A stretch of DNA of 10,684 nt from the NCBI GenBank assembly GCA_039649115.1, contig JBBWZQ010000295.1, positions 1 through 10,684 of the forward strand, given 5' to 3'. The notes beneath the pieces are model-generated. The model was given only the letters and a program-made list of their open reading frames with translations. It had not been told where the DNA came from and made no database searches. The DNA comes from DATEJJ01 sp039649115. GTDB taxonomy: Bacteria > Actinomycetota > Actinomycetes > Mycobacteriales > Micromonosporaceae. Each line of letters opens with the position of its first letter. The first letter of the stretch is position 1. The translations under genes and the position numbers were made by a program. Positions 7,806-10,684 of this stretch are shown here, piece after piece.

Positions 7806-9050
7806 TCAACCGCCCTGGACCACGGTGTCCAGCATCTTGTTCGACCACACGGCGGCCGACAGGTACGCCTGGACCAGCCAGGACGGGGCGAGCTGGGCGC
7901 GCCGGGCCTCGTCCAGGTCGGCCCGCTCGTAGGCGAGCACGGCCCGGATCAGCTCGGCCAGCCGGCCTTCGTCCCGCACCAGCGCGACGGCCAGATCGTC
8001 GGTGAGCGGCAGCCCGGCGACCAGGTCGGCGACCGGCCTGCCCAGCAGTTCCGCGATGCCCACCAGCAGCCCGGCGGTGAACGCGACGTCGCCGTCGACG
8101 TCGGTGTGCCCGGCGATGTACTGGCACATCCGGGCCCGGGCCGCGGCCGCGCCCAACTGGCTGGAGTTCGCGCCGCGGGCCACGTTGCCGAGCACCATCA
8201 GCGCGACCCACTCGCGGATGCGCCTGGTGCCCAGCAGCATGACCGCCTGGCGCACCGAGGAGACCCGGTGGGCGAGCCCGACGCCCGCCGAGTTGCTCAC
8301 CCGCAGCAGCCGCAGCGACAGCGCCGGATCGTGACTGACCAGGGAGATGATCTGGGGCATGTCGACCTCGGGGCGGGACAGCGAGGTCAGCAGTTCCACC
8401 TGGTAGAGCCGCGAGGGCGACAGGGTCAGGCCGGAGATGACGGTCGGGCGGCTCAGCGCGTACCCCTGGAAGAGCCGGCACCCCAGCTCCCGCGCGAGCG
8501 CCAGGTGCTCGGGGGTCTCCACCTTCTCGGCCAGCAGCGTGATGCCGGGGAAGGCGGCGCATGCCGCCGCGGCCGTCTTCAGCTGGTCCAGCGGGGTGCT
8601 GAGCATGTCCAGCTTGACCACACAGGCCAGCGGCAGCAACTGCTCGTGCGGCGAGCCCGGCACGAAGTCGTCGAGGGCGATCCGGTACCCCTGCCGCACC
8701 AGCCCGGCGACGCCGTCGCGCACCTGCTGGTCCACGACCACGGTCTCCAGGATCTCCAGTACCGTCTGCTCGGGCCCGAACGGCAGCGGCAGCTCCCCGA
8801 CGAGGAAGTCGCGGGTGACGTTCACGAAGCACAGCTTGTCGTCGACGATGTCGGCGAGCCCGAACTCGCTGAACGTATTGACGATCACGTCGATGGTGGC
8901 CGCCGCGTCCGAGCGCCGCGCCTCGGTCGCCGCGGCGTCCTCGCGGAACAGCAGCTCGTACGCGACGACGGCATTGCGGACGTCGTAGATCGGCTGTCGG
9001 CCCACGTGTACGGCACGGGTCGCGCCGTGGCCATCGTGGACAGGCTCCAT
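7806..9050 (-). CDS. EAL-HDOD signalling protein (YuxH type)
   Basis: This 414-residue protein combines an EAL-like domain (about residues 13-202) with an HDOD domain (about 203-400), the two-domain layout of the YuxH group. The EAL part is degenerate in the usual way for this group: Y31-ELLFR replaces the EAL loop, LDDF (126-129), KLD (146-148), AEKVET (174-179, Lys in place of the usual Gly) and QGY (195-197). Cyclic-di-GMP hydrolysis is thus doubtful, and binding or protein interaction is likelier. HDOD motifs include SHDPALSLRLLRVSNSAG and the helix starting AVMLLGTRRIREW; the family has no established catalytic role. ATG 9050 is chosen because the domain starts at about residue 14, although no good ribosome site precedes it (GTG 9011 is possible). 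It is the first gene of the three-gene c-di-GMP/stress operon. Confidence 0.88.
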   Translation of the reverse strand: MEPVHDGHGATRAVHVGRQPIYDVRNAVVAYELLFREDAAATEARRSDAAATIDVIVNTFSEFGLADIVDDKLCFVNVTRDFLVGELPLPFGPEQTVLEILETVVVDQQVRDGVAGLVRQGYRIALDDFVPGSPHEQLLPLACVVKLDMLSTPLDQLKTAAAACAAFPGITLLAEKVETPEHLALARELGCRLFQGYALSRPTVISGLTLSPSRLYQVELLTSLSRPEVDMPQIISLVSHDPALSLRLLRVSNSAGVGLAHRVSSVRQAVMLLGTRRIREWVALMVLGNVARGANSSQLGAAAARARMCQYIAGHTDVDGDVAFTAGLLVGIAELLGRPVADLVAGLPLTDDLAVALVRDEGRLAELIRAVLAYERADLDEARRAQLAPSWLVQAYLSAAVWSNKMLDTVVQGG

Positions 9051-9111
9051 GCCTGTACCGTCGGCGGCGCGGTCAGCAACATGAGGAGGTCGCGGTGGCG
9101 GGGTTGCGCAG
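9051..9111. promoter_or_regulatory. divergent leader between EAL-HDOD operon and SMR gene
   Basis: This 61-bp spacer separates two divergent starts. I see no convincing -10/-35 pair in either direction, so one or both promoters may lie inside the neighbouring gene. Its clearest element is the AGGAGGT at 9084-9090 on the plus strand, described separately. I could not recognise a guanidine-type riboswitch, which sometimes precedes SMR genes. Confidence 0.4.
9084..9090 (+). promoter_or_regulatory. perfect Shine-Dalgarno AGGAGGT upstream of the SMR gene
   Basis: AGGAGGT sits 21 bp before the SMR ATG (9112), too far for direct use, but only 4 bp before a GTG (9095) in another frame. GGAGGTCGCG (9085-9094) is also the exact reverse complement of CGCGACCTCC (9156-9165) inside the SMR coding region, so the mRNA could pair 10 bp and hide the site. 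Confidence 0.55.
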
Positions 9112-9124
9112 ATGGCCTGGCTGA
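9095..9124 (+). CDS. putative 9-residue leader peptide overlapping the SMR start
   Basis: GTG 9095 opens MAGLRRWPG and ends at TGA 9122-9124, out of frame with the transporter and overlapping its first codons. It has the best ribosome site of the neighbourhood (AGGAGGT, 4 bp spacing), whereas the transporter ATG has only a weak GCGGGG (9098-9103). A translating ribosome would terminate just past the transporter start, which fits reinitiation or attenuation by a leader peptide. Leader-controlled drug-resistance genes are known, but no such leader is known to me for SMR genes of this type. It could be a chance ORF, or the true start could be misread. No expression evidence is available. Confidence 0.3.
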   Translation: MAGLRRWPG

Positions 9125-9435
9125 TGCTCGCTGGTGCGATCTTGACAGAGGTGGTCGCGACCTCCGCGCTCAAGCTGAGTGAGGGCCTGAGCCGGCTGTT
9201 GCCGAGCATCGTGGTCGCGGTCGGCTACATCCTCTCCTTCGTACTCCTGTCCCAGGCGCTGAAGCTGCACCTGCAGGTGAGCGTCGCGTACGCGGTCTGG
9301 TCCGGCGCCGGTACGGCCGCCATCGCGGTGATCGGCGTGCTGCTGCTCGACGAGCCGATCAACCTGGCCAAGGTGATCGGCATCGCCCTGGTGATCCTCG
9401 GCGTGGTGGTGCTGAACCTGGCGACCCCGCACTGA
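9112..9435 (+). CDS. small multidrug resistance (SMR) transporter, EmrE/Qac-like
   Basis: This 107-residue, four-helix inner-membrane transporter works as an antiparallel dimer that exchanges protons for hydrophobic cations. It aligns along its length with EmrE. The essential glutamate is E13 (in AGAILTEVVATSALK), and the substrate-pocket aromatics Y39, Y60 and W63 (VAYAVWSG) are all present. The C-terminus even ends in TPH, as in EmrE. The TEVxxT pattern in helix 1 favours the drug-exporting Qac branch over guanidinium exporters (Gdx/SugE). It has no partner SMR gene beside it, so it is probably homodimeric. ATG 9112 is the only in-frame start and has a weak ribosome site; see the overlapping leader ORF. 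It is divergent from the c-di-GMP operon and convergent with the LacI gene, 15 bp apart. Confidence 0.92.
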   Translation: MAWLMLAGAILTEVVATSALKLSEGLSRLLPSIVVAVGYILSFVLLSQALKLHLQVSVAYAVWSGAGTAAIAVIGVLLLDEPINLAKVIGIALVILGVVVLNLATPH

Positions 9436-9450
9436 GCCGGGGCGCGGCCC

Positions 9451-10530
9451 TCAGGCCGGCGGCGGGGCGGTGCTCTGCCGCACGACCAGGCTGGTGGCCA
9501 GCTCGATCCGGGTCTGCCCCGGATAGCCGGTGGCGCGTCCCGGCTCCGCCCGTCCGGGCGGCTCGCGCCGGGCCAGGCCGAGCACCAGCCGGGTGGCCGC
9601 GACGGCCATCTCCACCAGCGGCTGCCGGATCGTGGTCAGTGGCGGGCCGACCCAGGCGGCCGCCGGCAGGTCGTCGAAGCCCACCACGCTGAGATCCTCC
9701 GGGACGCGCAGCCGGGCCTCGCGGGCCGCCTCGTACACACCGAACGCCTGCAGGTCGTTGGCGGCGAACACGGCGGTGGGCGGATCGGGCCGGTGCAGCA
9801 GGTGCCGGCCCTGCTCCAGGCCCTCGGCCACGTGAAAGTCCCCGTACCGGACGAGGGACGGGTCGACGGCGATGCGGGCCGCGTCCATCGCCGCCCGGTA
9901 CCCGTCGAGCCGGGCCCGGCTGCACAGGACCTTGTCCGGCCCGCTGATCACCGCGATCCGCCGGTGCCCCAGGTCGATCAGGTGGCGGGTGGCGGCCACG
10001 CCGCCACTCCAGTTGGTCGCACCCACCGAGGGCGTGTCGTGCAGCGGCTCCCCGGTCGGGTCGACCACCACGAACGGGATGCCCCGGGTCTGCAGTTGCA
10101 CCTGCTGCGAGTTGCTCAGCTCGGAGAAGACCGAGATGACCCCGGTCGGCCGGCGGCCCAGCACACCTTCGATCCAGCCCCGCGCCGGGGTGCGCCGGCC
10201 CTCCAGCTCGGACAGGACCACCGCGAGGTCGTTCTCGCGGGCCACCTGCTCCACGCCTCGGATGATCTCCATCGCCCAGGCGCTCTCCAGCTCGTGGAAG
10301 ATCAGTTCCAGCAAGCGCGACGGATTGGCCACCTTGTCCGGCCGCTGGTATCCGTGCTCCCGGATGATCGCCTCGACCCGTTCCCGGGTCGTCCGGGCAA
10401 CGTCCGAGCGGCCATTGATGACCTTCGAAACCGTGGGGATCGACACCCCCGCCTGCTCCGCGATCCGCGCGATCGTGACCGAGCGCCGGCCCCGGGGTCG
10501 GCCGCGGGCGGGTTCGGTGGTGGCGGTCAT
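9451..10530 (-). CDS. LacI-family transcriptional regulator
   Basis: This 359-residue repressor has a LacI helix-turn-helix at about residues 18-41 (VTIARIAEQAGVSIPTVSKV, then INGR), a hinge region near 55-70, and a periplasmic-binding-protein-like sugar domain (about 70-345). The sugar domain carries family motifs such as HLIDLGHRRIAVISGP, AVFAANDLQAFGVYEAA and VPEDLSVVGFDDLP. The ligand is probably a sugar or oligosaccharide, but the residues do not let me name it. The ATG at 10530 has no Shine-Dalgarno but lies 7 bp after TACACT, which fits a leaderless mRNA. CGAAA/TTTCG repeats in its upstream region are good operator candidates, one over its own promoter. A rightward promoter outside the gene suggests it also controls a divergent sugar-use operon beyond the window. 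Confidence 0.93.
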   Translation of the reverse strand: MTATTEPARGRPRGRRSVTIARIAEQAGVSIPTVSKVINGRSDVARTTRERVEAIIREHGYQRPDKVANPSRLLELIFHELESAWAMEIIRGVEQVARENDLAVVLSELEGRRTPARGWIEGVLGRRPTGVISVFSELSNSQQVQLQTRGIPFVVVDPTGEPLHDTPSVGATNWSGGVAATRHLIDLGHRRIAVISGPDKVLCSRARLDGYRAAMDAARIAVDPSLVRYGDFHVAEGLEQGRHLLHRPDPPTAVFAANDLQAFGVYEAAREARLRVPEDLSVVGFDDLPAAAWVGPPLTTIRQPLVEMAVAATRLVLGLARREPPGRAEPGRATGYPGQTRIELATSLVVRQSTAPPPA

Positions 10531-10537
10531 GACGCGC

Positions 10538-10543
10538 AGTGTA
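10538..10543 (-). promoter_or_regulatory. -10 box of a leaderless lacI promoter
   Basis: TACACT on the minus strand matches the TANNNT consensus and ends 7 bp before the ATG at 10530. Transcription would start at or next to the start codon, explaining the missing ribosome site. The -35 region (about 10561-10566) has no good match and is overlapped by an inverted repeat. Confidence 0.6.
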
Positions 10544-10563
10544 CGGGAAGTCCGGCACCGCTC

Positions 10564-10577
10564 TCGAAACCTTTCGA
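10564..10577. promoter_or_regulatory. candidate LacI-family operator 1 (over the lacI promoter)
   Basis: TCGAAA-CC-TTTCGA is a perfect 6-bp inverted repeat with a 2-bp centre, covering the -35 region of the lacI promoter and lying 20 bp before the -35 of the rightward promoter. Palindromes of this CGAAA/TTTCG kind are typical operators of LacI-family sugar regulators in actinobacteria. Binding here would repress lacI itself. Confidence 0.6.
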
Positions 10578-10596
10578 TGCGGTCCTTTCCGGTTCC

Positions 10597-10625
10597 TTGA
10601 CGGTGCGGGGGCCCGCACCTAGAGT
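10597..10625 (+). promoter_or_regulatory. canonical rightward promoter with palindromic spacer
   Basis: TTGACG (10597-10602), exactly 17 bp, then TAGAGT (10620-10625): a near-consensus principal-sigma promoter directed out of the window. The spacer region itself is an inverted repeat, GGTGCGGG-GG-CCCGCACC (10602-10619), with perfect 8-bp arms, so another regulator might bind between the boxes. The gene it drives is not in the window. Confidence 0.7.
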
Positions 10626-10654
10626 CTCCGGCCGGAAACGAACGTGCCGCGACT

Positions 10655-10665
10655 CGAAAGTTTCG
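10655..10665. promoter_or_regulatory. candidate LacI-family operator 2 (downstream of rightward promoter)
   Basis: CGAAA-G-TTTCG is a perfect 5-bp inverted repeat with a 1-bp centre, beginning 30 bp after the -10 box and therefore just inside the expected transcript. Bound repressor would block elongation or clearance. It shares the CGAAA/TTTCG arms with the repeat at 10564-10577, with a centre shorter by one base; the centres are about 90 bp apart. Confidence 0.6.
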
Positions 10666-10670
10666 GTTCC

Positions 10671-10683
10671 GTCCACAGTGGAC
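10671..10683. repeat. 13-bp palindrome at the right edge
   Basis: GTCCAC-A-GTGGAC is a perfect 6-bp inverted repeat with a 1-bp centre, 5 bp after operator 2. The loop is too short for an RNA hairpin, so it would be a protein-binding site if meaningful. It has no match to the CGAAA repeats and may belong to a different regulator or be chance. Confidence 0.35.
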
Positions 10684-10684
10684 T

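Noticed and set aside
5887..7932. 681-residue plus-strand open frame opposite the cyclase gene
   Set aside because: It is a shadow of the PAS-GGDEF gene, with compositionally biased sequence and no motif.
7801..8832. Extending the GGDEF protein to a 978-residue product starting at 8832
   Set aside because: The added part overlaps the EAL-HDOD gene in another frame and is Arg/Ala/Gly-rich noise; the real protein starts at GTG 7800 or TTG 7809.
9051..9111. Guanidine-class riboswitch ahead of the SMR gene
   Set aside because: I cannot find the paired ACGR-loop hairpins or another guanidine motif, and helix 1 of the transporter looks like the drug-exporting rather than the guanidinium-exporting branch. 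A covariance-model search would be decisive.
9142..9147. TTGACA as a -35 box
   Set aside because: It lies inside the SMR coding region (Leu-Thr) and no TANNNT box follows at 16-18 bp.
9081..9182. Arg-rich 33-codon ORF starting at ATG 9081
   Set aside because: It has no ribosome site of its own and overlaps the SMR gene out of frame; the GTG 9095 ORF with the AGGAGGT is the better candidate.
9436..9460. Terminator between the SMR and LacI genes
   Set aside because: Only 15 bp separate the stops. The possible GCCGG/CCGGC pairing has a long loop and extends into the LacI coding end, so it is too weak to call.

Overview
The window is very GC-rich DNA with GTG starts, TANNNT-type -10 boxes, few U-tract terminators and strong third-position G/C bias. 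Together with its gene families (MmpL transporters, TetR and LacI regulators, a DUF/YflT stress protein, multi-TM PAS-GGDEF proteins) this points to a high-GC actinobacterium. A filamentous or Micromonosporaceae-like organism is my best guess, but the sequence does not prove it. No RNA gene, CRISPR array, complete insertion sequence or phage gene is visible. The window is ordinary chromosomal accessory/regulatory DNA with eight well-supported protein genes.

Layout, left to right. A perfect 18-bp-arm inverted repeat (1-46) closes the MMPL/RND exporter gene (63-2252, minus). Divergent from it is a TetR-type regulator (2361-2972, plus); the pair looks like an exporter with its local repressor. 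A 222-bp spacer follows, with two hairpins and a short minus-strand coding-like scrap. Next is a processive family-2 glycosyltransferase of the cellulose/hyaluronan-synthase type (3195-5375, plus) with a Pro/Ser/Thr-rich tail. It meets head-on, with 4-bp overlapping stop codons, the end of a three-gene minus-strand operon (9050 to 5372): an EAL-HDOD protein, a membrane PAS-GGDEF diguanylate cyclase and a YflT-type (general stress 17M) membrane protein. The gaps are 5 and 11 bp.

Divergent from that operon is a small-multidrug-resistance (SMR) transporter (9112-9435, plus). Its leader has a perfect Shine-Dalgarno that serves a 9-codon out-of-frame peptide rather than the transporter itself. Convergent with it is a LacI-type regulator (9451-10530, minus), apparently read from a leaderless promoter. 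The right edge holds a dense regulatory region: a canonical TTGACG-N17-TAGAGT promoter firing rightward out of the window, and two CGAAA/TTTCG inverted repeats that are good LacI-family operator candidates. One lies over the lacI promoter and one just downstream of the rightward promoter.

How the genes may work together (inference): the EAL-HDOD/PAS-GGDEF pair forms a cyclic-di-GMP module beside a polysaccharide synthase, a pairing classically linked to matrix production. However, the synthase carries no PilZ domain, so any link must be indirect. The LacI regulator most likely controls itself and a sugar uptake or glycoside-hydrolase operon starting just beyond the right edge. The least expected observations are the SMR leader arrangement, the right-edge operator/promoter cluster and the 46-bp palindrome at the left edge.
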